DNA from: Vitis vinifera
Lineage: Eukaryota > Streptophyta > Magnoliopsida > Vitales > Vitaceae
Length of the DNA stretch: 64,000 nucleotides
Direction: 5' to 3'
Assembly (NCBI RefSeq): GCF_030704535.1
Contig: NC_081820.1
Span: 5,739,501-5,803,500, forward strand
The notes under the pieces are model-generated. The model was given only the letters and a program-made list of their open reading frames with translations, did not search any database and was not told the origin of the DNA. The position numbers and the translations under genes were made by a program. Shown one piece after another: positions 1-12,740 of the stretch (positions are counted from its first letter, which is position 1; each line of letters begins with the position of its first letter).

Positions 1-2
1 AA

Positions 3-838
3 TGGAAAGAAGATGCTTTGTTGCTTTTGGATAACATTGCGTATGGTAGGTTGGATATAGACTACAACGAGACATTTGAAAAACTTTTGTGCTTCAATGA
101 CAACTTAGAAAAATGGATTGCATAAAACAATCTCAAGCATTAGGCTATATCAAAGTTCCTTAAAAATCATTGGAATAAAATGACAACTAATATTGCAGAG
201 TCCTTTAATGTGTGGTTAAGAGATGAGTGCCACCAAAAATTTTATACATTATTGTTTGTGCCCATGGATAAGCTTGTAGCCATGTTGGACACCCATATGC
301 GTGGTATAAAAAAGTGGAAGAGTGTGGTTGGACTGAAAACAGAAGAGAAACTAATGTCAAATATCATGAGGTCTGGTCCAATTAGTGTGTTGCCTTATTT
401 GGGGAGGACGTTTAAGGTGTTTACTGGGGAGATTTATTTTGTTGTGGATATGCATCAACATACGTGTACTTGTATGACATAGCAAATGTCTGGATTGCCA
501 TGTTCACATGTATGTGCTGTCATCCGCACAATGAGACACAATGTGTATGAGTATATTGACTCATATTTTCATGTCTCCACTCAACATTTGATTTACTCGG
601 TTCAATTTCAACCATTACCAATACACGACATGCCCAAAGTTTGTGAGAATGAGAGTTTTCAAGATGAAGCAGGCAACTTATTTCCTGTTCTCAAACCCCC
701 ACATGTGAAACGTCATCCAAGAAGACCCCGACAAAGGCGCATTGAGTCACAATTTAGCCATAAGAGAGCAATTCATTGCTCTCAATGCAATGGCATAGGT
801 CACAACCACTCTAAATGTAATAATTTGTTGTCATGACA
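3..838 (+). pseudogene. MULE (mudrA-type) transposase, C-terminal fragment, broken
   Basis: One frame runs from base 3 to the stop at about 835 and is interrupted by in-frame stops at 123, 141 and 480. It resembles the C-terminal third of plant Mutator-like transposases. The segment around 180-230 reads MTTNIAESFNVWLRDE, a typical stretch just after the catalytic domain. Around 460-520 comes a SWIM-type zinc finger (CTC, then CSHVC), and near the end a zinc knuckle of the form CSQCNGIGHNHSKC. The transposase would bind and mobilise the element in the nucleus. The catalytic N-terminal half lies outside the window or is lost, and the stops make this copy non-functional. A diverged inverted copy lies at about 24.8-25.3 kb. 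Family assignment is confident; the subfamily is not determined. Confidence 0.85.
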
Positions 839-3800
839 TGTCCATTTTTGTGCTTGTAAGGTTTTCATATTTTGTACCATCCCTCATTATTCCATTATAT
901 GGTATATGGTGGGGGTAGTTGATTTTGGTACTTATGTATTGGCCTCACTATAGGCACGATGAACTACTTTTTTATTTTCACGATTTAGAGTTGCTTTAAT
1001 TAACCAATTTAATTGAAAGTGCAATTTGAACGTGGTCTCTTTTTACTTGTTGCTTAATTTCATAAGGGTGTCTACATTATGCTATATTTTTTGTTTTGAA
1101 AGATCAAAATAGGTTGAATATTAAGAGGGAATAGGGTTGTTGAGGTTATTGATTTCAATCTTAATGAATTAGAAGGTGTAAGTGTCCTCATAGATTTCAT
1201 CAATGAAGACCTCTGTTTATATTATACATTGACTTTTAGTAAATAAAATGAATAGAATAGCTACACTGTCACATTTACATGTACTTGTATGCAATCTAGT
1301 ATGCCCATTTTTGGACATCTTCAATAGTTAGATGGACAAAACATCGTTGTTAGTCCAAAGCCTTTTAGTTGGACATGATCTTACAAATATTGGGCCAAAA
1401 TAAACTACTTACATCATCTCTTTCTAGTTAAATTAACTATGCTCTATATATACGTACTTTTATTGCTACTAAACTACAAAAGCAGTTGCAACAATTGTCT
1501 TGCTGTGTGAACCACCACTCATGTCAGAAAATAAGTCCACCATTGTATAATATTATAGAGTGAACCATCTAATTTATTGCCATGTCACTATATAATCAAT
1601 TTGTTAACAATGTATAAACTTGTCTTCATTTTAATATGATATTGTTATGCTCTTTTCATCCCTAAGGTTCATTATATCGAACTAATACATATTAGACAGT
1701 GTCAAATTTTTAATATAATTTATTATTAAGTTTCAACACTCATCCTAAACAATTTTTTGTAGTCTGATTGGTTTTTGAACCAATTCCTTCCTTCATGATG
1801 TCAATTGTTGTGCCCTCTTCATGTTCAGTAAATGTATTTAAGGTTGAGGGTCCACTCTAATGTATTGTAAACTTGAGCTAAATCTATCCCAAGGATAAAT
1901 GAATTTTTGAATTGCTAATTTGCTTAAAATGCTAGTAGTTTGATTGGTTCTTGGTTGAATTAGTGTGTTGCAATGTGTTTCATGATTGTTAGAGAATTTT
2001 TTGTGTTTCATCTTTGAGAAGCTAACTAGTAATTAAATTTAGACTGTCCTATGCAATCTTGTCTCTTCTCCACGTATCTTTATGCATATGGTTGAGGTGT
2101 TCACGTTCTGCTTGTCCTTTATTATTTCCACATTTTGGTCTTCTCTTCTTATCGCATCACGTTCTACTTGCACCTATTCAAAGTTGTCACGAAGTCCTAA
2201 CATGTAATAAAAACTGTCTTTCAAGGTCTCTTCAATGAGATATACTTGTTACGTAGCTTAACCTCATGGTTATTCTATAGTAATTTATTCATTATGCGAA
2301 TTATGGTAAGTTGGTAGGGGAATAGTAGTTCATACAAGTGTTTGTTTCCAAAGTGGAAGTTCTATCCTAAATTGCCTTTTTTTTTTTGTTTGATTCATTT
2401 ATTTTTTCCTTAGAAATCTCAATATGGTGTGCCATTACCAAATTTATCAGACTGATGAATGGTACGACTATTTAAATGACGATTCCCTTTATTATGAGTT
2501 CTTCCAAGTGGGAGATAACTACTATAGACCAAATTTCAAGTAAGCAGTTGTTGCAAAGTTGAATCTTTCAAGGATAATTTCATTCTTCAATGGCTTCTAC
2601 GAAGGTAATGCTTTCTTTCATGTTTTTTATTTTCATCAATTTTGTTTGGAAGTTGAGATTTTAACCTACTTAAGACACTTAATTGTGTTGACTATTAAGG
2701 ATTGTTTATTACATGAGCATTCACTAATAAATTATTGATTCACATGAATATGTTTGTTAGTTATCTCCCTTCCCATTAGCTTTTGTGGATGGTGAGAAAA
2801 AAAAAAGGGAACACTTGACTTTATATAAAATTGTTCATGTTTAATTCAAGTTTGTAGCATAACTTCAATTTATTGGTTACCTCTGCAAGCTATTTCAAGC
2901 ATGTGTAGAGGAAAAAATATGTATTTCCTCATTATCAAGACAAACTATAAGAAGACAACTATTTTGTTATTTTTTAAAACATATGGTTCAAATTTTAATT
3001 CCACGTTCAATGGAAAAAGTCATACACTCTTGTTTATTCCGAGTTCTTTGAAGCAAGATTAAATATGATAACTACACAACACAATCTTGCAGTTGAATCA
3101 CATGTCTGGTAAAAAAGACTTAAAAAACTTAGTCAATTTTATTTGTAAAATTAATATATATTCCTAGTATACAAAGCTCAGTAAAATGAAACTCTTATTT
3201 AATTCTATTGCACTCTTCTTTAATTATATTGTTGGTCCTTTAAGTACTATTTATGATGGTATCAATGTTGTTAGTTGTTATTGAGGATTTAGCTTCACTG
3301 CACTACTGAAGTTTTAGTAGCACCTTAATTGCTTCTTTCTGCTCTAGTTTCCCATAGCTGGTATTGTTTGTTTTTTCATTCAATTGTATTGCTTTCTTAA
3401 GCACTGATACATATTCATATTCATGTTTATACTTTTTTGTTGTTTAGTAAAATTTATGTCTAAGCTATTGGTGTCGCAATAACACTTTACAAATAATATA
3501 CTTTAAAATGAAAAGCTAGTTACATTACTTCTTACATGCAAATCACCATAGTTTTTTAACCATTCCAAATATATTAATACTAGTCCACTAATTCTTCCAC
3601 ATTTGAAAGAAATAAAAAGGGAATGAAACAATATAGTAACACTAATTCAATTTTCCTCTTTTTTTTTTTTTTTTTTTTTGTTGCCTCGTTCCAAAAGTCT
3701 TGACAAACCATTAATGATTCTTTGTGGTAAAGATGTATCCAATAATCAGTCCCTAACCCACTTTCATATCCCATCAACACCATTTTCCTATCAAACACTC

Positions 3801-4469
3801 TGGCAGGCTCAGTTCTTGACCCTGTTCAAAAGTTGATGTTTGTGGTGATGCTTGTTTAGGATTTCCACATTTCCTTATCAAAGGATTTCCACACAATCCT
3901 GGGTTTCCCTCATAGGAACCACTCCAGTATTGCGCTCATTATCATCACATAGTGGCTGTATATAAGAAGTAGAGTTTGTCACCATCAGATTTTAACATAA
4001 GAGTAAAATCAGCGAGTGCACCAACATGAAGAGATACACAAATGATACCATAATCTCTAATTTAATTTAGCACTTTTGGATACGAAAAAACTTGTAGTTC
4101 AAGTCTTATGGAAGTTTCTGGCTGATGTTGAGTCTAACTCTCCCTCACATTTTTTCAATAAATAGAAAAAACAAGTTAAAAACCTTATCTCGTGAAATTG
4201 AAGCTCTAACTCCAAGTTTGACCAACTGCATCATGAAAATAGATGAAATCCCATGGTAGTGGCTATTAATTAGATAAAAATGCATAGATTATGAATAGAC
4301 AATAGCTTCAATGCACAACTCTTTTTTGAGCTCTTTTGTCCACTATAATTTAGACCTATACTATTTCTCCATAATACTCAATTAACAATTGCAGTTATGT
4401 TAACGGAAGTTGAGACTAATGATCTCCAACAATTTTAATGCAAACCACCAAATTGTCGACATAATGTTT
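839..4469. other. Interior of MULE composite, no recognisable gene
   Basis: This AT-rich stretch follows the transposase stop. I see only short frames with many stops, a poly-T run at 3661-3679 and a fragment near 2424-2590 that may be an old exon (reading MVCHYQIYQTDEWYDYLND and later RIISFFNGFYE) without a family I can name. The first roughly 110 bases recur in inverted orientation near 24.7 kb. Confidence 0.5.
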
Positions 4470-5040
4470 TTCTTCAAGATTTCTCAAACTATGCAACAAG
4501 TTACTGGATGAGAAATTAGAAGTAGTTCAAGACCTCAAGTTTGAAGGTCTTCTTAACATAAACTGTAAGGAGATACACCACAATATATTTCTATGGTTAA
4601 TCTACCATTTTAACTTTGGATTCAAACGCCTAGACATCTCAGCCGACAAAAAATATGATCTTACAACTGCTGATGTGGGACTTGTCTTTGGCTTTCCAAC
4701 AATCGGACAGATTCTACAAATTGCATCAACCCCATTTGATCATTTGTTCGATACACTCTACACATGTGAGGAAAGACTCTTCAACTTACCTGTTGGGGAA
4801 GAGTTTCGAAGATGCTTCATTTACTACGCTTGTACGATAATATTGGCACCCACCTCAAGGATTGATGGATGCCGAAACTTGTGGCATACCATCCATGAAG
4901 ATGGTTTCATAAACGGCGTTAACTAGGACCAATTTGTTATTAACTAGCTTGTAAAGGATATAAGACAATATAAGCAAAGTAACAGTGTTTGGATACATCG
5001 TTGCACCCTTTTTTCTTAGGTATTGCACTTTTTTTACATG
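4470..5040 (+). pseudogene. Plant-mobile-domain-like exon of MULE-borne gene, broken
   Basis: A frame open from about 4560 to 4926 and readable through stops to about 5040 encodes a hydrophobic and aromatic-rich segment containing FKRLDISADKKYDLT, LVFGFPTIGQ, EEFRRCFIYYACTIILAP and, past two stops, a LVKDIRQYKQ/WIHRCTLFFLG motif. This resembles the plant mobile domain or Kaonashi-type MULE accessory protein that lies upstream of the Ulp1-like protease in such elements. It sits in the same orientation as the transposase upstream and the protease remnant downstream. Stops at 4924 and at about 4948 show it is dead. The family call is by pattern recognition and remains moderate. Confidence 0.55.
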
Positions 5041-5579
5041 CGTTACTTGGTAAATTTTTAATTGTTAACATTAGTAACCCCAAGTAGCGATTGCACATAT
5101 GTTTATTTCCATAAAATATAGCTCCATTATGTCATGAAATTCAAGATTTCTTCCGTCTATGTTCCCATGACAGTGCCCCAACTCTCGGCATGGCCAGATG
5201 AGTTGATAAAGTAGCAACTAGCTATTGAGGTCAAGGAGTTTGGCACTTTTGGACATGGCAAGGTAGTCATATAGTCTATATGCATGTAAAAATGTAATTT
5301 AATGACATGCAAATTGAACACCTTAAAGGTTTATGTGTTTTAAACAAGCATCATGTTCTCAATTGTAGGGATTCGATGAATAGTCACCACCACCTACACA
5401 TGTGGAGGCCGAGAGTAGGCCCATAAGTAGTGATGTACGCATGATTTTTTGTTATTTTATGAGTTCAATCTGTCTCAATGGAATTATAATTGGGTTTACT
5501 TGTCAAAATATTGTAAATTAGGGGTTTTAAAGATTTTTTTTTTTAAAGAGTTTTACACTAAATAGTCTGGTGGACTTTG

Positions 5580-6262
5580 GTTGACATGTGACAGGAAATT
5601 TGGGAGCAGTACCATAAAGCAGAACATGCAATAACGGCATATCAGAAGGTCATACAACAACAACTTGGCGTCATGCATGGGTTGATGCATAGATTGGGGG
5701 CCCGAATGAAAAAAAAGTGTACCTTCGAGTGTTGCTAGTCACTCTGGGTATGCATCCGATGCCTTTCCCGTTCCCGAGTAGCATGCAAACTTTGCCCAAG
5801 ATGACATGGCATGGCATGGCATGACATAGAAGACGTACCAAACACACCAATTCAGTAGCCAGCCCCAGATTTTCATATGGAGGTCGGAGGGTCAAAGTCA
5901 AAACTTAATGGTAACATTCTGGGGGACATTCATTACTACAGTAGTTCATACAAAATAACAAATATTATAGTGTCCTTCATTGAACTGATTAGTTGTTAGT
6001 CCAAACCAATAGATGATGAAGTAGTCGTCTATGACCACTTTCCTTTGCATTTTGTGATTCTAGCCCCATCCGAGAAAGGTGGGAGGCGACGAAGAGTGCG
6101 TCGGATGGCTCCCAATTTGTTGTCACCATTCATAGCGCAACCACAAACCCAACAGTCCGCCATAAAGATGGACCTGAAACAAGCAGCTGCAGTTATATTT
6201 GATGGGGATTTGGACCCAAGGTATGTTGAACCATATACTACTCCAATTTCAATTATATGAAC
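5580..6262 (+). pseudogene. Linker exons of the same MULE-borne gene
   Basis: Two coding-like pieces follow the mobile-domain part. The first (5595-5700) reads EIWEQYHKAEHAITAYQKVI and looks helical. The second (about 6018-6220) reads HFVILAPSEKGGRRRRVRRM, then KMDLKQAAAVIFDGDLDP, and ends at a plausible donor site after GACCCAAG. The basic RRRR stretch could be a nuclear localisation signal. The piece between them is frameshifted and includes a simple GGCAT repeat near 5805-5825. They are best read as exons of a degenerate gene whose downstream exons encode the C48-like protease. Confidence 0.4.
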
Positions 6263-6506
6263 CTGAAAAAATTTGTATTACCCTAACATATATGTTTCTA
6301 GTGATAGTGAGGAACTAGTGGCAATGCATGACATGAGTTTAAGCAGAGGCAACCTTGCCTATTTCGAATAAGACAACTAGATTGGGAATGATGTTAATAT
6401 CACAGTTTTTCCATGATCTTGCATTATTTTAAGTTTCATATTCATGTAACAGCTTGTCATTAGTGATTGTTAATCTTACTTACATATTAATCATTTTTTG
6501 TCTTAG

Positions 6507-7590
6507 GTCATGGATGCATATTATAGGATGCTACAGTTCAAAGATGTATCAAAGATAAAACTGTTTTTTTCGCCATACATAGTTGTAATGAAGAATTTTT
6601 ATGGAGACTGAATTTCAATGATTAGTTGTTATAACATGTACATAAGTTTTGCTAAATTTGAAAGCTTTAACTGTTTTCATATGATATATAGGAAATGGTC
6701 ATGCTCTCCAACGGCAAACATTTGACGCGAGAAGCAGTAATAGCCCTTTTTAAGCCACATTTGTATCCCCTAGATGTTTCATATCGGATTGTTAATGAGG
6801 TGAGGTGGATTGAATTGTTTTATGTTTGCAATATTGTAATCTCATTAACCCAATATTTATTGTAATTCATTGGAAGTCAAATAATGCAAGTCTATTTACC
6901 GATTCTTGTAAAGAACCATTGGACACTATATGTATATGACCTGTAGAACAAGAGAATCCATTTCCTAGATTCTCGGCCAGGAAGGAAAATGAGTTGTATG
7001 AGTGGAATACAATAGAATTTGGTAAAGTAGCTTGAAGTTGTGTATATTTTGTTGCATTGTACATAATAAGGGGAGTTTGAATCTGCTTTGTTTGATTGTT
7101 TCAGGCGAAGGTTGTACCATGGCTTGCTACCTACAAGAAGGAAGTGGTGGATATAGACTTTAAGACATTCAGTTTCATGATGCCAGACGCACCAACCCAG
7201 CCAAATGAGTGAGTGTTTAGTATGTTTAAATTGATTGCAACGTATTTTAAGTATATTATAATTGTCATTCCACACATAATGAATAGTTTTTTGTAATTTT
7301 GTGTGTTAGTCATGACTGCAGAATATTTATTTGAAATTCATAGACTTCTAGTCAATTAGGGGATTATCCAAATCCATCGATGTGGTATGTAGATACACGA
7401 AAGTATTATAATCTCATTTATATAAAATTAGCATTACATGGCCAAATTAATTAACATTTTCTTATGTCTTTTAAACTTGAATGAATGTAGGGCAAATTGA
7501 AGAAGTATAGACTGAAGATAATGGTTAGATTGTTGTTTTCCACACAAAATGCACATCAACATCAATTTATGGCAGAATGATGGGGACTGT
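6507..7590 (+). pseudogene. Ulp1/C48-like cysteine protease exons carried by MULE, broken
   Basis: Several short exons with GT-AG borders follow one another. They include YYRMLQFKDVSKIK after a TTAG acceptor, then NGKHLTREAVIALFKPHLYP, then LPILVKNHWTLYVYDL followed by a stop and RIHFLDSRPGR. Later exons read AKVVPWLATYKKEVVDIDF and, near 7311, HDCRIF. In C48 (Ulp1, SUMO-protease-like) enzymes the catalytic residues are the His of an HW motif, an Asp in LDS, and a Cys in a D-C-G motif. All three are recognisable, but the Gly after Cys is Arg here and several stops interrupt the frame. MULEs carrying such proteases are known in plants as Kaonashi or KI elements. Here it is a relic. Confidence 0.65.
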
Positions 7591-7599
7591 TGAATTGGA

Positions 7600-9834
7600 T
7601 GTGACAAGACTAATTATTTGAGATGGTTGTACATTATTTGAGAAGAACAAACTGATGTAAATGTATGCATATGTTATTTGGTAGTATTTGGGCATAATAC
7701 ATAGATATATTATAAGTTAAGACTTATTTAAATTAAAACTAGCCACTTTTTTGGAAGGTTAGGTTAGACTGATTTTGGAGATAATCACAACTGAAATGAA
7801 ACTGTATGATAGAAGTATGTCATATATTACTACCTCAGCTATAGGGACTTGATTTTTCAGGTAACACAGTGTTACTAATAATGTGCAGATAGGTGTAAAG
7901 GTTGATAGTGTCATCTAATAGGCAAGCTATTGTTCAAAATTGAATGTAATTGTATGGCAATTGTATAGAGACTTTGTTTATATATATATATATATATATA
8001 TAAGTATATTGACTGTAAAATGAAGTATTGTCATTTGAATTATGTAGGGAATTTAATTAACATTGCTTTTATAGTTGATAAGAAGGTATTAGGTGGTGGG
8101 TGTTTAATTGAATTAATTTTCTGCTTATTTTAATATATTATGTCTACCATATTAGGTACAACATACTTTATGCCCAAGTATTTTGGGTTCAATAATATTT
8201 GTGTACTTCTAGTGGGGGTAGCACATAGGCATATGGATGTACCTTGGGAATTAAATATCTCCATTAAATTGAAGTATTACTTCCAACTAATAGGTAGAGA
8301 ATTGTAATGAAAACCCATAAACTCCTTTAAATGCTTGTTACATGGCAAAAATTAGATTGCTCCAACCCATCTATATTTGCATAGTAAAGAGCATGCAAAG
8401 GTTCCTTGTAAGTGGGACCAAACCAAGTAAGGAAGTTGTAAATTGAAGTTTGAATCAAAGTTGAAAATGATACAAATAGTTTAAGGAAAAATAAGGTCAG
8501 ACTTGTGAGTAGGGATTTAGGATGTCCAAGCAGACAAGTAGAATAAAGTGGATGTATCTTTACGGGACATAATAACAATATACCTTAATAGGTTTATAAT
8601 TATCTCAATCAGAACGATTTGAGAATATCTATATCTTATAATGGAAAAGAGCATATGACGTAGAACTGGTTAAATGAAAGGACGTAAATAGTATAAATCA
8701 TATCTAATCGAACATGTATTCGGGTATGCGTAAAATGTTCTCATACTCACACATTCACAAATCCCAACCATTGTCTTATGAAATTGGATGCAAATTCGCA
8801 ATAATGACTCAAGAGCTCTTTGACGCATCATTCGATTATTTTCCATGTGTATCTCAACTAATGCATCTTCAAATGCAAACATTCTTTCACAATGTATTTG
8901 AACAAGAATTAACGAGAGAACCCCGACATGTAGTTGTTGTAATTCCATGACTAAATCAGTTTGTTCCCACACCCTATAAGCCCACTCTCTACGCATTATT
9001 CGTAATTGATCATTGAAGCTAATTAATGATAATTAATGATCAACTTTGATTCCAAACATCCCATTATTAACTTACCACCCCATGGTATAACATTGAAATT
9101 AGCATCACATATTGTTAATCTTACAATCAATTATAAATAACACTGACATATTGCATGTCATGCCGTATCGAATATATTCATTCTGAACACATTGTAGGTG
9201 AAGTAAAATTTGGTTAGAAAAAATTAATAATTATCTTTTTGAATTTACCAATGATTCACATTTTGCCACATTTTATAAATATGTGACAGTGAAATAAAAT
9301 AATAATATTATGCATGTCATAGCTTTGAATATATTCGCTTTGAAGATCTTTCGGGGCCACTCAAATAGGACGTTATGATGTAGGTGAAGAACACTTTGAT
9401 CATAGGATATTATTAACTTTTACCAATGACTGAAAGGGGTGTGTCATGAGAACAATATTCATCTGAAAATTAACTACAAAATGACACTTTTAACAGGCAT
9501 ACGTATTTATATTAAAAATTTTAATATAAGTCTTGTACTTTTGTGTTTATATTGCAAATAAGCTCTCATGCCAATATTACGAGTAGGCCTTCCAACCAAT
9601 CTTCAAACTATATAAATGTTATAACCTCAACTTTAACACCATTGCCTAGTTCAAAGCACCGTGTAAAGAACCTTGATTCCAAACGGATAACAACCATATT
9701 GTTCAGGTATGTTTGAAAGCATAAATTTAATATTTCATTTCTTCAATTAAGCATATTATCAATGTTTTAGGCAAATATAAAAGAAATACTCATGCAAAGA
9801 TTGTTGATTTGTTTGCATCAATATAAACAACTAC
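7600..9834. other. Non-coding MULE interior with (TA)n at 7978-8003
   Basis: No supported gene. A short TA dinucleotide run lies at 7978-8003. From about 9000 onward the sequence has an inverted homologue at 24.6-23.96 kb, including the shared landmarks CCAATATTACRAGTAGG and YTTCCAACCAA, so this part belongs to the same transposon. A 108-codon minus-strand frame is described separately. Confidence 0.5.
8670..8996 (-). CDS. Hypothetical 108-codon frame inside transposon, doubtful
   Basis: An uninterrupted minus-strand frame that could form helices (for example VMELQQLHVGVLSLILV) begins MRREWAYRVWEQ. I recognise no family. It lies opposite a 78-codon plus-strand frame, and either or both may be chance. 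It sits in a stretch otherwise made of MULE debris, so a captured or transposon-derived exon is the only reason to keep it. No promoter or splice context supports it. Confidence 0.15.
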   Translation of the reverse strand: MRREWAYRVWEQTDLVMELQQLHVGVLSLILVQIHCERMFAFEDALVEIHMENNRMMRQRALESLLRICIQFHKTMVGICECVSMRTFYAYPNTCSIRYDLYYLRPFI

Positions 9835-10188
9835 ATGGCAAATGAAGAGAAGTTCTACGTTGTTTTTGTTGGAAGGAGACCGGGTGTATACACAACTTGG
9901 CTTGAATGCCAAGCTCAAGTAATTGGTTACAAGGGTAATGTTTATAAATCCTACAAAACTCATCCTCAGGCTATATCAGCATGGGTGATGTATGAGCCTT
10001 GATGGAAAATACCTAATGCACCTATTGAATCCTCTATGACTGAAGAGGTTAACCGGGTTATTGGCCAACTGGTGGATGACCAAGTATTAAAGAAGATTGA
10101 AGAAAGAAAACAAAATTTCCTTACTCCTTTTGTCCTCGGATATGTTGTAACATTCACGATCATGTTTGGCATTCAGAATTTCTTCTAG
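9835..10188 (+). pseudogene. Viroplasmin-like (RNase HI N-terminal) small protein with hydrophobic tail, one stop
   Basis: From the ATG at 9835 the frame reads MANEEKFYVVFVGRRPGVYT followed by a conserved Trp, a GYKGN turn and KSYKTHPQA. This matches the viroplasmin or RNase HI N-terminal fold: a YVVF strand, GRRPGVYTTW, then a Gly-rich turn and KSYKT. This nucleic-acid-binding domain is found at the N-terminus of eukaryotic RNase H1. After residue 55 a TGA (10000-10002) interrupts, and the same frame continues for 61 codons, ending in a hydrophobic segment of about 20 residues (FLTPFVLGYVVTFTIMFG) that looks like a membrane anchor or tail. No RNase H catalytic domain follows. A second, more damaged copy lies on the minus strand at 23838-23959, again beside MULE sequence, so it appears to be cargo of this transposon. 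Confidence 0.65.
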
Positions 10189-10357
10189 GTATGTTGAAAT
10201 GTGGTGCGACTAAGCTACATGTTGTAATTGTTTTACATGTCTTAGATGCAATGGTACTCTGGTCTTTCATTTTGCAAGCTATTTTAGTTTTAAAACAATA
10301 CTAAAATAGCATAAAACAAAATAAGAACTTACAAATTGTTGATGATGAAATTTAAAG

Positions 10358-11880
10358 GGGAAATGACAAAGCGAGTTCTTCAAAATTCTTTAAAATCCTT
10401 CAAGATAACTTACCTTGTACAATTAGCACCCGTACCTTGTACACTTAGTGTAAATGCCTTGTACACCTGCACAATTTACATACAACTATAATGCAATGTG
10501 AGCATATAGGTGGGTTAACTATGATTCAATTGTCATGGCTCAGGAAAAGAGGTAAAAAAATGAAATCAAACCCAACCATGTATCCCTAATAATCATTTAG
10601 GAATACAAGGTGATGAAATGAATATATATGAGGTCAAATAGATGGAAGGGCTGCACGTGATCAACCAATATGTGTGAGAAATGTTTCTCATCCTCGGAAG
10701 AGGAAAATGAGCAAGTCGGTTCCTCAAAATCATTTGAAAAAATTTGAGATAGGTACCCTTGTACACCCTCATATAGTTAGCATATTTGTCTTGTACACTT
10801 AGTGTAAATGCCTTGTACAATGGCAGAAATTCCATACACCTGCAACACATGAATCCATATGGGTGGGTGAACGATGTTCCAATGCCATAAGTTAACAAAA
10901 TATGAAAAAATTGATGCCAAATTACGTTCCTCTTCATCATTACTGTGGTAAGTTATATGATGAACATGTACGAACTCACAAAAATGAATGGGATGAGTGT
11001 GTGATCAAGTAATGTATGTGAAAAATGTCCCTTATTGTTGGAAAATGGAAATGACCAAGCGACTTCTTCATATACCTTGAAATCCTTGTGGATAGATACC
11101 TTGTACACCTTGTACAGTTAGCACACGTACCTTGTACACTTAATGTAAATGCCTTGTACACTTGCACATTTACATACACCTTTAATGTGATGTGTGCATA
11201 TGGGTGGTTAACTATGATTCCATTGTCACGCCTTAAGAAAAGATGTAAAAAAGTTTTAATCGAACCTAACCATGTATCCTTAATCATCATTTATGAATAC
11301 AAGGTGGTGGAATGAACTTGTATGAGGCCAAATAAATGCATAAGTTGCACTTGATCAACCAATATGTGTGATGAATGTCTCTTATTCGTGAAAAATGGAA
11401 ATAAGCAAGTCATTTTCTCAAAATCATTTGAAATCCTTCAAGACAGGCATCCTTGTACACTCTTGTATAATTAGCATATTTTCCTTGTACACTTATTATA
11501 AATGTCTTGTATAGTGACAAAAATTCTACATAACTAGAACTGAATGTGTGCATTTGGGTGAGTTAACGATGTGCTAATGTGATGCCTGAGGGAAAAGAGG
11601 GAAAATTAAACCCAAATTAGCTTTGTATTCATCATTAGTATGGTAGGTCATTCAATCAACATGTACAAGGTAAAAAAAAAAAAAAATTGAATAGGATAAG
11701 TGCGTGATCAAGGAATTTTTGTGAGGAATGTCCCCCATCCTTACAAAAGGTAAATGAGCAAGCCAATTTTTAATTAAAAAATATTTGAAATCCTTCAACA
11801 TAGGTACCCTTATACACCCTTGTACACTTACCATATTTTCCTTGTACACTTAGTGTAAATAGCTCGTACAATGCCAAAAA
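10358..11880 (+). repeat. Tandem array 1a, units of about 340-360 bp rich in CCTTGTAC
   Basis: About four to five diverged tandem units. The landmark CTTGTACACTTAGTGTAAATG recurs at about 10433, 10795, 11132, 11484 and 11842, giving periods near 337-362 bp. Each unit also has GGAAATGAGCAAG, an AAATCCTTCAA stretch, several internal TTGTAC repeats, and a TGGGTGGGTTAAC element. All short open frames in this interval fall inside these units and repeat with them, so they are not genes. Confidence 0.85.
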
Positions 11881-12740
11881 TTAGACATAGTGACACTTGA
11901 ATGTCTACTCATATATGAGTTAACCATATTTACAATGTTTTGGTTAATAGAATGGGGAAAAATTGAAGTCTAAATTTGTTCCCCAACTACTAGTCATCAT
12001 ATTATTCAAAAACAACTACTAGTCCATGAGTCTTACACAATAATCATATAAACATATCAATGAATGATACACATGGAAAACCCTTCTACTAACTTCCTAC
12101 ATGTAAAACATTTAATATTCACAAACAATTTTCCCTATTATTATTGTCTTACTCAAACATAAAGGAGTTTCAATCATACAATTAATGAGGTCCCAAACAT
12201 AAAGAATTTTAACAAAGATGGATATGACAATTCATTCCTAAACCTAATAAAAACACCCTCAATCCTCCACAAACTTGGGTTCCAATTCCACAAATTGTAC
12301 TAACCCGAAAACCACTTCAACAGGTCGAACATATTTTCATGTTCAAAGGAGGTCATAGGGCATATACCCCACTACCAGTGTTGCAATGGCTTTAGATTTT
12401 CAAGGAAATTCTTGTTTTTCAAATTTGTTTGACTTGAATGAATTGTCAAGGCATTGCATGATCTTCACATAGTCTTCTTCCCCAAACTTCATCCTCTCTC
12501 TCTTTACGCACCATACTCAAATCCTCTCTCTGAATTTATTATATTGGACAATAGACCCAGGTTATAGCCACATACACATTTTAAATATATCTAACATGAC
12601 AACTTTAATTGACCACATATGAAACCCAAATTTTACAAACATTTGCTATGAAAATTTGAAGGGTATATTTGTCTATTGATATTTTATATCCTTTCTCTCA
12701 ATTATGCAATTTATATGGACCAAAGGTTAATTTTTCATTG
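11880..12740 (+). repeat. Spacer block X, first copy
   Basis: Non-coding block separating two runs of the tandem array. It matches 13830-14760 in order: CCCCAACTACTAGTCATCAT, CATAAAGGAGTTTCAATCAT, CCTAATAAAAACAC with CTCAATCCTCCA, and finally TTTATATCC with ATATGGACCAAAG. The array plus block X is therefore duplicated as a larger unit of about 2.0-2.4 kb. Confidence 0.75.
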
